64,000 bases of DNA from the NCBI GenBank assembly GCA_046349215.1, contig JAXMCV010000001.1:434001-498000 (forward strand). The letters are read 5' to 3'. Below, piece after piece: positions 27,162 through 34,485 of this stretch. Numbering within the stretch: the stretch's first letter is position 1; every line of letters begins with the position of its first letter. A model generated the notes under the pieces. That model saw nothing but the letters and a program-made list of their open reading frames with translations, was not told where the DNA came from and did no database searches. This stretch comes from JAJXWB01 sp046349215. Lineage in GTDB: Bacteria; Pseudomonadota; Alphaproteobacteria; Rhizobiales; Beijerinckiaceae. The position numbers were made by a program, and so were the translations under genes.

Positions 27162-28091
27162 ATGTCTATCAAGAGCAACGCTACCCATAACGTGTCACTG
27201 CGTCGTGGTTTCAAAGTGATTCCATCACTCGCCAAAACACTCTCGCTGGCGACCGCACTTTTCTTGAGTGCTAATGCCAACGCCATTGCTTGTGGCCCAA
27301 ATGAATATGAAGAATGCACCCTCTTCTGCAAATGTGTCCCGAAACTCGGGGGGACAATCGGAGACACGGCTGAACGGTGGAAAAATGAAGCAAGAGGGCA
27401 AGGCATTGGCAATCCGCTTGAAGCCTGGTTCAACGCTTCGCGCGATACGGCCTTAGCGGGCTCAGCTCCAATCCCCCAGGAAATACGCTTGAGTTTGAAG
27501 GGCTTTTCTGATGAAGACGCGTTAAACCGCGTAAGATACCGCGTACAGGACGATGGTGCTCTGAATCTAGCTCATATTATTCAGCAATGGAGGCTGTATG
27601 ATGTTACGGCGGTGACCTTGATTGATGTCGTGGTCTTCAGAGGGCCTACGGAAGCACACGACATATGCATTTGGGCTCATGAGTTGGTACACGTTGGGCA
27701 GTTTCGTGACTGGGGTACGCATAATTTTGCGATTTCCTATGCAAGAAATCCAAACGACGTCGAAGACCCTGCATACGCTACAGAACGCGAATGCAAGCGG
27801 CGGTTGCCCGCTGAGCCAACAAGATTCAATAAACCCTCCGGGTACTTTCTAAAACAAGGCGGACGGTGGATTGAGTACCCTGCGTTTGCCCCTGGTAGAA
27901 ATTTTACGTTCGAGCACGCCGGCTACGACGCTGCTTACGCCTACCTAATCGACAAGTCTCGTACCAAACCCGACGATCCCAATATCGCCATGGTTGTGCG
28001 GCTACCAATCAACGGAGGCCCTGCGCAATGGTCGTATCAAAATCAATGGCAGTGGCAGAATTTGTTCGTTGTGGGACCGGCACTCAATTGA
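27162..28091 (+). CDS. Secreted HELxH protein, DUF4157-like putative metallopeptidase
   Basis: This 309-residue protein has a long-n-region signal peptide (LAKTLSLATALFLSANANA) and a Cys-rich start to the mature part. The central WAHELVHVGQFRDWG motif, followed at a distance by a NPNDVEDPAYATE stretch, matches the HExxH-type arrangement of DUF4157 proteins: a zinc-binding HELVH and a downstream acidic third ligand. An RBS (GAGGACAAGTGAGG) precedes ATG 27162. DUF4157 proteins are often linked to contractile injection systems, but none is seen here. Activity is unproven, and an adhesin or structural role is possible. Confidence 0.6.
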   Translation: MSIKSNATHNVSLRRGFKVIPSLAKTLSLATALFLSANANAIACGPNEYEECTLFCKCVPKLGGTIGDTAERWKNEARGQGIGNPLEAWFNASRDTALAGSAPIPQEIRLSLKGFSDEDALNRVRYRVQDDGALNLAHIIQQWRLYDVTAVTLIDVVVFRGPTEAHDICIWAHELVHVGQFRDWGTHNFAISYARNPNDVEDPAYATERECKRRLPAEPTRFNKPSGYFLKQGGRWIEYPAFAPGRNFTFEHAGYDAAYAYLIDKSRTKPDDPNIAMVVRLPINGGPAQWSYQNQWQWQNLFVVGPALN

Positions 28092-28273
28092 GTTACGATC
28101 AATCCGATCAAGGCTTCGTTTTTCCGCCGATAGCAAGAGTAGCGCGTACGGCGGCGACTTGCGCCGACCTTACGCCGCGAACGGGCGGCGGCGCCGCGCC
28201 TTTTCGGATTGAGGTTCGCCGTGAAGCGGTGAAAAAGATTCGACTTCCGGAATCCGACTTTCCGGGGACCAGC

Positions 28274-28278
28274 GTAGG
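28274..28278. repeat. Target-site duplication, left (GTAGG)
   Basis: GTAGG lies directly before the left end of the insertion sequence and is repeated directly after its right end at 29621. Confidence 0.88.
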
Positions 28279-28318
28279 TGGTGTGCACCCCATTTGACCG
28301 GACACCCGGCTTTGTGGG

Positions 28319-29170
28319 TTAAGCACTGAGGCGGATGAACTCCCGAGGCGATCGGAACTTCAGGCCGGAGTGCGGGTGGACCTCGCAATAATCCTCGATC
28401 CAGTCGGGCAGCATTGCAAGGATGGCGTCGGCGTCGGTCAGGACGTTCAACCGGGCGTAGTCGCGTTTCAGCGTTTTGACGAAGCTCTCGGACATGCCGT
28501 TGCTTTCCGGGCTCCGCACCGGCGTGAACAGCATCCTGAGGCCGAGGGCGCGGGCCATGTCGGCGGTGTCCTTTGCTATGTAGGCGCTGCCGTTGTCCGA
28601 CAGCCATTCGATGGGATGCGGCGTTCGCGTTGCCCCGAACCGCCGTTCGACGGCAGCGACCATCAGATCGCGCACCATCTCGCCGGAGACGCCGGCGTTG
28701 GCGACGGCGGACCAGGCGATGATCTCCCGGTCGCAGGCGTCGATCACGAAGAGAATGCGGACGACCTCGCGATTGCGGGCGTGGATCTCCAGATGATCGG
28801 AACACCATCGGATATTCGAGCGCAGCGCCACGACCGCGCCATCATGGGTGCGGCCGGGACGGCGGGCGGTATGCCGTTCGAGCGTCAGACGTTCGATTTG
28901 CATGATCCTCAAGACGCGCTTTCTGTTGACCTCCGGCTTGCCAACGGCGCGCAGCCGTCGGTTCAGGAGCGCCCAGACCCGGCGATAGCCGTAGGTCGGG
29001 CGCTCATCGACGATGGCGCGGATCAGCGGCAGAAGAGCTGTATCCTCGTCCTTGCGATACCGACCACGCTGCCTTGTGATGCCCGCGCGCCGTTCGAGCA
29101 GGTTGGAGCGGGCCACGCCCAGCGTCTCTGCGACGGTCTTCATCGGGAACCGTCCTTGCGCGGATTCCAC
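28319..29170 (-). CDS. IS3-family transposase OrfB (DDE integrase domain)
   Basis: 283 residues. The HTH_21-like start and rve core show the DDE triad: Asp in RWCSDHLEI, Asp in WLSDNGSAY and Glu in GMSESFVKTLK. The gene overlaps orfA by 31 bases in the -1 frame. An A7 slippery run (T7 at 29191 to 29197 on the + strand) lets ribosomes shift from OrfA into OrfB and make the OrfAB transposase. The GTG at 29170 is only a nominal start. No disabling mutation is visible. Confidence 0.9.
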   Translation of the reverse strand: MESAQGRFPMKTVAETLGVARSNLLERRAGITRQRGRYRKDEDTALLPLIRAIVDERPTYGYRRVWALLNRRLRAVGKPEVNRKRVLRIMQIERLTLERHTARRPGRTHDGAVVALRSNIRWCSDHLEIHARNREVVRILFVIDACDREIIAWSAVANAGVSGEMVRDLMVAAVERRFGATRTPHPIEWLSDNGSAYIAKDTADMARALGLRMLFTPVRSPESNGMSESFVKTLKRDYARLNVLTDADAILAMLPDWIEDYCEVHPHSGLKFRSPREFIRLSA

Positions 29171-29559
29171 GAGACGAGCGGCGACGTCGGTTTTTTTGGG
29201 CGCGCCAGGGCGAGAGCTTCCTTGAGGATCTCGTTTTCCATGGTCTTGCGGCCGAGCAGACGTTCGAGCTCGCGGACCCGCTTCTCGAGATCGCGCACCT
29301 GCGAGGCGCCGACGACGTCCTCATCAGCTTCGACCGCGACCTGGCCGCCTTCGAGCATCCGGCGCTTCCATGCAAACAGTTGGGAGGGCGCTATCCCGGC
29401 GCGGCGGGCCACGAACGACACGCTCATCCCCGGCTGCAGAGCTTCCTCGACGAGGCGGACCTTCTCCGCCGCCGACCATCGGCGTCGGCGCTGAACCGAC
29501 GTGATCACTTCGACCCTGGAATGAGGCTCATCCGGAGGCATCGTCATAGTCGTATTCAT
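29140..29559 (-). CDS. IS3-family transposase OrfA (HTH and leucine-zipper subunit)
   Basis: 139 residues. It has the IS2-group pattern: RRRRWSAAEKVRLVEEAL, then an HTH (SVSFVARRAGIAPSQLFAWK) and a coiled-coil ending LLGRKTMENEILKEAL. It binds the inverted repeats. The end overlaps orfB at a CCCAAAAAAACC site suited to -1 frameshifting; the shifted reading gives RPKKTDVAARLVES and joins the OrfB frame cleanly. Confidence 0.9.
   Translation of the reverse strand: MNTTMTMPPDEPHSRVEVITSVQRRRRWSAAEKVRLVEEALQPGMSVSFVARRAGIAPSQLFAWKRRMLEGGQVAVEADEDVVGASQVRDLEKRVRELERLLGRKTMENEILKEALALARPKKPTSPLVSWNPRKDGSR
29191..29197 (-). promoter_or_regulatory. -1 programmed frameshift site of the IS element
   Basis: A run of seven A on the minus strand lies where the orfA and orfB frames overlap. 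In OrfA phase it reads CCA AAA AAA; slipping back one base gives CCC AAA AAA and enters OrfB. Confidence 0.75.
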
Positions 29560-29620
29560 AGGCGTATGCCTATGCCTTATCGGCTATGCCGGGTGTCCGG
29601 TCAAAATAGGGTGCAGTTCA

Positions 29621-29625
29621 GTAGG
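29621..29625. repeat. Target-site duplication, right (GTAGG)
   Basis: Second copy of the 5-bp duplication that flanks the insertion sequence. Confidence 0.88.
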
Positions 29626-29930
29626 TCGAGGGGCCGCCTAAGCGGTGCGGCTATTGAACGCCTGCCGTCCAGTCGGCTACTGCGAAGACGTCTGTGTCCG
29701 AACACAGAGTTGTAGATCGTCACCGACCCTGGTTGGCGGCAACGCGGGCGTGGGGAACGTCCGCCATCGGACCGCAGAGCACGGACGGTGATCAGTTCGG
29801 GGCTGATCGCCTCACTTTGGCGGCTACAGCGCTGATCCACGAGAATTTTTCGCTTCAGGGCAATTTGGCGCCCTCCGTCTGACATTCGGCGGCGGGCTAG
29901 TCATGCGGCGGTTCCGACTGGAGCGCCCGG
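29626..29930. other. Upstream region of the plasmid-like operon
   Basis: No supported gene in 305 bases. Joining this sequence to 28092 to 28278 without the IS gives the pre-insertion DNA, in which I recognise nothing. A box at 29856 to 29873 recurs at 34138 to 34155 and may be an operator. Confidence 0.45.
29856..29873 (+). promoter_or_regulatory. Shared upstream box, copy 1
   Basis: CAGGGCAATTTGGCGCCC lies 57 bases before the ATG at 29931. The same 18-mer with one change lies upstream of the small gene at 34205. The outer GGGC and GCCC are inverted repeats. Shared operator is an inference. Confidence 0.4.
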
Positions 29931-30539
29931 ATGGCCCGCAAGACCGACACCGATCTCAAGCTAACGCAGCTGCCGCAAACCCCGTCGGTCGTCTCGAGCA
30001 AGCCGGCCGACATTTTGGCTTTGCTCCTCGCGGGAATCCAGAAGGCTGACGCCGAAGTCGGCCGCGGTCTCTCTCTCACCTCTGCCGTCCAGCTTTCCCG
30101 TTCGTGGATCGACCGTCGGCACAAGACGCTGGGCTTTGGCCGGATCGCTGAGGTTTTCAAGGATCTGGGCTATTCGCACGCCAACGCCAAGAACGTGAGG
30201 CAAGCGTACGATAGCGAAGACACGACGCTCGTTCGCGAGCTCGCGAAGACGGAAGAAGGCCGAAGCTTTCTCGAAGCGCTGGATGCGATCATCAACGGCG
30301 AACCGGCCGCCGCAGACGCCAAAGCGCACCGGATACCGCCTGCCGCGCCCGCTCCCGCCTCTTCGAAGAAGACAAAGGACAAGGGACGCGGGACCGACAC
30401 GCGCAAGGCGACTTCCGCCCGAAAGGCAGCGAGCGCCCCCGCCAACCCGCCGATGCGGACCGACAACATCGAGCCGACCCCGCAGTTCGAGGCCCGGGCG
30501 GATGCGCCCAAGCCCGTCATTCTGCGTCGTCTCGAGTAA
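29931..30539 (+). CDS. Hypothetical DNA-binding-like protein, first gene of the plasmid-like operon
   Basis: 202 residues. The first half is helical (SLTSAVQLSRSWIDRRHKTL, then GRIAEVFKDLGYSHANAKNV). It looks like a compact helix-turn-helix domain, as in accessory transfer or partition proteins. The second half is a disordered Ala/Pro/Lys tail. It precedes a ParA/TraL-like ATPase, as TraK precedes TraL in IncP plasmids, but the sequence similarity is too weak to name it. There is no signal peptide. Confidence 0.55.
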   Translation: MARKTDTDLKLTQLPQTPSVVSSKPADILALLLAGIQKADAEVGRGLSLTSAVQLSRSWIDRRHKTLGFGRIAEVFKDLGYSHANAKNVRQAYDSEDTTLVRELAKTEEGRSFLEALDAIINGEPAAADAKAHRIPPAAPAPASSKKTKDKGRGTDTRKATSARKAASAPANPPMRTDNIEPTPQFEARADAPKPVILRRLE

Positions 30540-30613
30540 CGGCGTCGCTCGCGATCCGAGCGTGCGCGAGTGACGACGATCAACTGAACACGCTCAAGAC
30601 GAAAGGCAATACC

Positions 30614-31405
30614 ATGAAACCCGAACAGTTCATGTACCTCTACATCTTCGTCCTCGCGCAGCGCGGTGGCGTGGGGAAAAGCTTTTTCACGCAGCTGGTC
30701 CATTCTCTTCTGGCGATGCTGGCGCTGCGGATTATCGTGCTGGACGCAGACGTCGGAAACAGCAGTACGGCGACGCTGTACGGCTCAGCGCGTCCGGTTG
30801 ATCTGCAAGCCACGACTGCGCGCGGCACTGTCCTGCGTGCGATCGACGAGCTGAAATCCGAAGTCGCGCATACGGTCCTGATGGACGTCGGCGCCGGCAA
30901 GCAGAACGAGATGGTCGACCTTCTCGGTCGTGCGAGCGTCGCGGCCAAGGCGGCGGGCGTTCGGCTGGTGTGGGTGCACCCGATCACGAGCTGCAATTAC
31001 GTCCAAGTGGAAGCTACCCGCGCCGTCGAAACCGCCAAAAAGCTCGGCATCGCGCTGGTGTGGGCGCGCCAGCTCGGGCAGGGTCACAAGAGGTCGGACT
31101 ATCGCTACTGGGAAAAGTCGAAGGGTCGCGCCTCCGGCCTTTCCTACGCCGTCGAATGCGAGATCCAGAACGCCGACCGGTTCCTGGTCGACAATGCGGC
31201 CTCGCTCGGCCTCTCGCTCGACGACGTCGCCAGGGGGCATTTCGAGGGTCTGGAGGACACTGATCGCGCGCTCGCCGAGCAGCTGTTCGACCTCGACGTG
31301 CAGTGTTTCGCGGCCGACTATCTCGCGGAGGCGACCGACGCGCTCGGGCTGGCGATCACCGAAGCCGTGGCGCGTGCCGCCGCCTTCGAGAAGAAGTCGA
31401 AGTGA
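30614..31405 (+). CDS. ParA/TraL-like P-loop ATPase
   Basis: 263 residues. The N-terminus reads FVLAQRGGVGKSFF: a deviant Walker A of the ParA/MinD class, except that Arg stands where the signature Lys of KGGVGKS is usual. A Walker A' (IIVLDADVGNSS) and a Walker B-like VLMDVGAG follow. The overall size and order fit the TraL-type ATPases of conjugative plasmids better than chromosomal ParA, which has a partner ParB absent here. The stop overlaps the next start in GTGA, so the two are translationally coupled. Confidence 0.7.
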   Translation: MKPEQFMYLYIFVLAQRGGVGKSFFTQLVHSLLAMLALRIIVLDADVGNSSTATLYGSARPVDLQATTARGTVLRAIDELKSEVAHTVLMDVGAGKQNEMVDLLGRASVAAKAAGVRLVWVHPITSCNYVQVEATRAVETAKKLGIALVWARQLGQGHKRSDYRYWEKSKGRASGLSYAVECEIQNADRFLVDNAASLGLSLDDVARGHFEGLEDTDRALAEQLFDLDVQCFAADYLAEATDALGLAITEAVARAAAFEKKSK

Positions 31406-32271
31406 ACGCTTACCGCACCCTCGCCAACGACCTGCGTCGCCGGGGCGCGGTCGCCAGCCGGGCCCGGGGGCGCCATGCCTCCGGGCTCCAATTCACGACG
31501 CCAATGGCTGCGCTCGCTCTGGCCTGCGCCGTCGGCGTCGGTATCCTGCTTACCCTGACCGCCTTCGTCATCCGCTATCCCACGGCGGTCGGCCATCTCG
31601 CAGCTGGCCGCCTCGGGGCGCTCGACAGGTTTGCTGCTGCACAGATGGACCTGAGCGAGATCGATCCCGCCGAAATTCGTGCGTTTATCGCGACGCGGCC
31701 TGAAGACCGGGCAAGCCTGATCGAGATCGGGCGGTATTGGCCGCCGCCGGCTCAGCGCAGGCTCCTCGAACTCTCGCAACAATCCAGGAATCCCGGCGAG
31801 ACCTTCTTCATGATGACGCGGTTCGCTTATCTGCTGCGGGGATCGCCCGCACGACAAAAATTGGCATTCGCAGTTGCCGACTTAGGTGAGGAGGACGCCG
31901 ATCGTCTGGTGGCGACTGTCGATCCTGCCGCCCTCGTCAAATCCCTTGCGAGCATGTCCTCCGAAGCGCTCCCACGCATCGTGAGTGCAAACACCCGGAC
32001 CACGCCTGACAATGCGACGAGAGCTGACTCGCAGCAGGTTGAGAGCCCAGCCCCTTCATCGACGCGAAGCGACGCCGGCGCCGGGTCGCCTCCGCCAACT
32101 GACCGCCAGACAAGAGCTCCGTCGGCGAAAGTCCCCCAGACAGCCCGCCGCCAGCCACCAGGGAACGTTCGTGCTCCCGGCGCATCGCTATGTCCGGCCG
32201 GATATTTTGCGACGGTCACCAGCTTCCGCTGCGCACCAGCCACCACGAGAGGTAGCCAAAATGACCGATGA
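31402..32271 (+). CDS. Single-pass membrane protein of the plasmid-like operon
   Basis: 289 residues from GTG 31402, which overlaps the stop of the ATPase gene (GTGA). A basic start is followed by one strong membrane segment (ALALACAVGVGILLTLTAFV, residues about 36 to 55). A soluble domain of about 150 residues and a Pro/Ser/Thr-rich linker follow, then a short Cys-containing end (LCPAGYFATVTSFRC). The position after a TraL-like ATPase would suit a TraM-like transfer protein, but I do not recognise the family. Confidence 0.6.
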   Translation: MNAYRTLANDLRRRGAVASRARGRHASGLQFTTPMAALALACAVGVGILLTLTAFVIRYPTAVGHLAAGRLGALDRFAAAQMDLSEIDPAEIRAFIATRPEDRASLIEIGRYWPPPAQRRLLELSQQSRNPGETFFMMTRFAYLLRGSPARQKLAFAVADLGEEDADRLVATVDPAALVKSLASMSSEALPRIVSANTRTTPDNATRADSQQVESPAPSSTRSDAGAGSPPPTDRQTRAPSAKVPQTARRQPPGNVRAPGASLCPAGYFATVTSFRCAPATTRGSQNDR

Positions 32272-32470
32272 GCCCTTCACGCTAGATGAAATCCGTCCGC
32301 TGATTCACCAACACGTTGTCCTGCTGACCGCCGCCGGCATGCCCCCCGCCCGCGCTCTGGCCGTTGCGGCGGAAACGGTCGTCATCGTGCATGACGACGA
32401 ACTGGTCAGCGACGCTCTCGAGGCTGCCAGACGCACGCGGGGCGGCCAGGAACCTGACGAAGAGACGTGA
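32261..32470 (+). CDS. Small hypothetical protein (69 aa)
   Basis: The gene starts at ATG 32261 inside the last codons of the membrane-protein gene (11-base overlap) and ends at 32470. It has two predicted helices (LDEIRPLIHQHVVLLTAAG; ARALAVAAETVVIV) and an acidic C-terminus. Coupling to the upstream gene supports it being real. No known family. Confidence 0.5.
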   Translation: MTDEPFTLDEIRPLIHQHVVLLTAAGMPPARALAVAAETVVIVHDDELVSDALEAARRTRGGQEPDEET

Positions 32471-32494
32471 TCGGCCCTCAAGAAGAGGGGTCAA

Positions 32495-34129
32495 TTGGAG
32501 GCGAAGCGCGCCAAGCGGCGCCCCCCGCTCTCGCGAATGCCAAGCGCGCCCACGGGCCAGCGCGAACAAATCATGCACAAAAGGCTTGACAGGCTGCCGC
32601 AGTTTGAGGCAAAACCTCCGGTAGCCCACGGATTATTCCATCTGAACACTTTTTTGAAGGCCGAAAACCTTCTTGTGTCAGAGTGGAGTAGCATCGTGAG
32701 TATTATCAAAATTATCAAAGATAGAGTCTTCGAGATCGTCGGCGTGGTGCGAACCTACACGCGGTCCGGCGAGAAGGCTGTCGAGCTCGACGTCCAGATC
32801 AAGACCGGCAAGTATTTTGCGATCGGCCGAACCGGACTCCGGATCGACGCGCCCAGTTTTGCTTCGATAAAGACCTCGCCCGAAACGCCTGGCGCCCCGC
32901 CCGTCAGCGCCGGCTATCGCTCCGAAGGTCGCGCTGTCAGCCTTATGTCCGAAGCGGCACGGCGCTCAGCCGGCGGCGAGCGCCGGGGCCCGCTGGTATT
33001 CACGATCCTGCCCGATCTTGAGCGTCAAAAGAAAGGGAAGGTCTCGGAAGCCTCTTCCGGCGTCAAATCGCCGGACCTCGCCAAGCGTGGAGCGCCGGCG
33101 GATGATCTCACCCTCTCGACGCTTAAACAGGCCAGGCTCCTCTTTGCTTACCGACTCACCGTCGCGGTCAGGCGCTTGTCCGACTGCCACAACCCTTCCC
33201 AATCCATGGCAGATGCGATCGACAAGGCTTTCGACTTTGCCGGGCTGAAGATGCCCGTCGAACAAACGCTCAAGGACGGCGGGGCTCTCGAGAAGCTGAG
33301 TGATGATGCGTGCCTTCCGCATCTTCAACATCGCACGGAGCGCAATCTGTGCCAGCGCTGGTGTGACGAGGGTGATAAACAGCGGCTGGCCGCACGCATT
33401 CGCGAACTGAAGGAAGTCTTGAATCTGATTGAAAAGGCGATCATTGCATACACGAGGCTCGCTTCCGGCAAACGGCAGATAAAGCAGGCGATGAGGGAAG
33501 GTAAAACGCCAAGCGACGCTTGGGTCTCGAACAAATGTTACGGCACGCCTAAGCAGCAAGAAGCCGTCTATCTAACCTTTGCTGAAAAGATGAGGCTCGC
33601 GCTCTACACGGGCGTAAATCCTTCATACGTGTGGACCGACTCAACTAATCTCGGGGACGGCGAACGCGAGATCGAACTGTTTCATGGCGCCACGCTCGTT
33701 GCCCGTTTGGGCGCTGGGCGCCTGATCACGGTCACCACGGCGGAACTCCGCCCTCTGGCGGTTGCCCTTCTCGCCGTCCGCGACCGCGCCAAGTCAGAAT
33801 TCGAAGCGGGCGGGGTCAAGGCGAAGTCGAGGGCGCTGGTCGACGTGCACATCATGCTTCGTTCCATCGACGACGAGAGGGCTTTGCACAAAATACTCAT
33901 GGCTATCGTCGAGCAGCAAGGCATGATCACCATACAGCCAAAGAAGTTGGAACAGTCACGCCCACTTTCATCCCTAATGCTCGATGGTGACGAACTCGAG
34001 TTTGCTCCCGATCTTCCTGCACCCGATCTGCAGCAGCTGCCCCCTGAAGACATGTATTGGGCCCGAGAATTCTGGCGACCTGCCCCCGTGGAGGAAGACC
34101 CTTTGCGCAAGAAGAAAAAAAGGAAATGA
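32495..34129 (+). CDS. Hypothetical protein (544 aa), island cargo
   Basis: TTG 32495 follows AAGAGGGG at good spacing; ATG 32573 is the alternative. The middle is helical and charged (RIRELKEVLNLIEKAIIAY), the end is acidic, and it closes with a KKKKRK tail. There is no signal peptide, and there are no catalytic motifs that I can name. It is co-directional with the ATPase operon and ends just before the recombinase unit, so a role in maintenance or transfer of the element is possible but not shown. Confidence 0.6.
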   Translation: MEAKRAKRRPPLSRMPSAPTGQREQIMHKRLDRLPQFEAKPPVAHGLFHLNTFLKAENLLVSEWSSIVSIIKIIKDRVFEIVGVVRTYTRSGEKAVELDVQIKTGKYFAIGRTGLRIDAPSFASIKTSPETPGAPPVSAGYRSEGRAVSLMSEAARRSAGGERRGPLVFTILPDLERQKKGKVSEASSGVKSPDLAKRGAPADDLTLSTLKQARLLFAYRLTVAVRRLSDCHNPSQSMADAIDKAFDFAGLKMPVEQTLKDGGALEKLSDDACLPHLQHRTERNLCQRWCDEGDKQRLAARIRELKEVLNLIEKAIIAYTRLASGKRQIKQAMREGKTPSDAWVSNKCYGTPKQQEAVYLTFAEKMRLALYTGVNPSYVWTDSTNLGDGEREIELFHGATLVARLGAGRLITVTTAELRPLAVALLAVRDRAKSEFEAGGVKAKSRALVDVHIMLRSIDDERALHKILMAIVEQQGMITIQPKKLEQSRPLSSLMLDGDELEFAPDLPAPDLQQLPPEDMYWAREFWRPAPVEEDPLRKKKKRK

Positions 34130-34137
34130 ATCGCCGG

Positions 34138-34155
34138 CAGGGCAAATTGGCGCCC
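34138..34155 (+). promoter_or_regulatory. Shared upstream box, copy 2
   Basis: CAGGGCAAATTGGCGCCC differs by one base from the box at 29856. It lies 49 bases before the GTG at 34205, in front of the small gene and recombinase unit. Confidence 0.4.
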
Positions 34156-34181
34156 CAGAATTTTTCCTCCGAAACGCGTCT

Positions 34182-34204
34182 GATCTCCTCATCAGGAGGA
34201 GATC
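34182..34204 (+). promoter_or_regulatory. Hairpin that covers the Shine-Dalgarno of the next gene
   Basis: Arms GATCTCCTC (34182 to 34190) and GAGGAGATC (34196 to 34204) pair perfectly over a 5-base loop. The right arm contains the GGAGGA ribosome site of the GTG at 34205. In the folded RNA that site is hidden, so translation should depend on opening the hairpin. Confidence 0.6.
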
Positions 34205-34444
34205 GTGGCCGGACGTCGGCAAAGGAACATGCGGAATGCGGTCGATACATCGGCCGGCCTCCGTTCGTCCCCGCCTCCGCCGAAGCCGGTCGTCCGCCCT
34301 CCGACTCGTCCCAGTCACGCGGTTTATTTGTCGGCCATGCCGACAGACCGGATCGGCGACGCCGAACTGGACGCCTTGGAAGGCGCGTTCCTCTCGTGGG
34401 TGGACGCCGCGCTCAACGGGAAGGCTCGTCGAAGCGATCGGTAA
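34205..34444 (+). CDS. Small hypothetical protein upstream of the recombinase
   Basis: 79 residues from GTG 34205, directly behind an ideal AGGAGGA site. It has a basic, Pro-rich start and an acidic helical end (IGDAELDALEGAFLSWVDAA). The serine recombinase begins 41 bases downstream, so a regulator or directionality factor is a natural guess, though no helix-turn-helix is evident. Translation is probably controlled by the hairpin over its ribosome site. Confidence 0.55.
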   Translation: MAGRRQRNMRNAVDTSAGLRSSPPPPKPVVRPPTRPSHAVYLSAMPTDRIGDAELDALEGAFLSWVDAALNGKARRSDR

Positions 34445-34485
34445 TTGACGGAAGCGGGACCCACATCTGGCGAATGGAGTGAACG

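Larger units (their letters stand above)
28279..29620 (-). mobile_element. Complete IS3-family (IS2-group) insertion sequence, 1,342 bp
   Basis: Terminal inverted repeats lie at 28279 to 28310 and 29588 to 29620. They share TTTGACCGGACACCCGGC and a TG...GCACCC outer part, with small differences. Two overlapping minus-strand frames encode OrfA and OrfB. A perfect 5-bp target duplication, GTAGG, flanks the element, so the insertion is probably recent. It interrupts a non-coding stretch between the HELxH gene and the plasmid-like operon. Confidence 0.92.

Noticed and set aside
28028..28297. An 89-codon frame running into the left end of the IS element
   Set aside because: It starts inside the HELxH gene and its end is created by the insertion; no recognisable protein even when the IS is removed.
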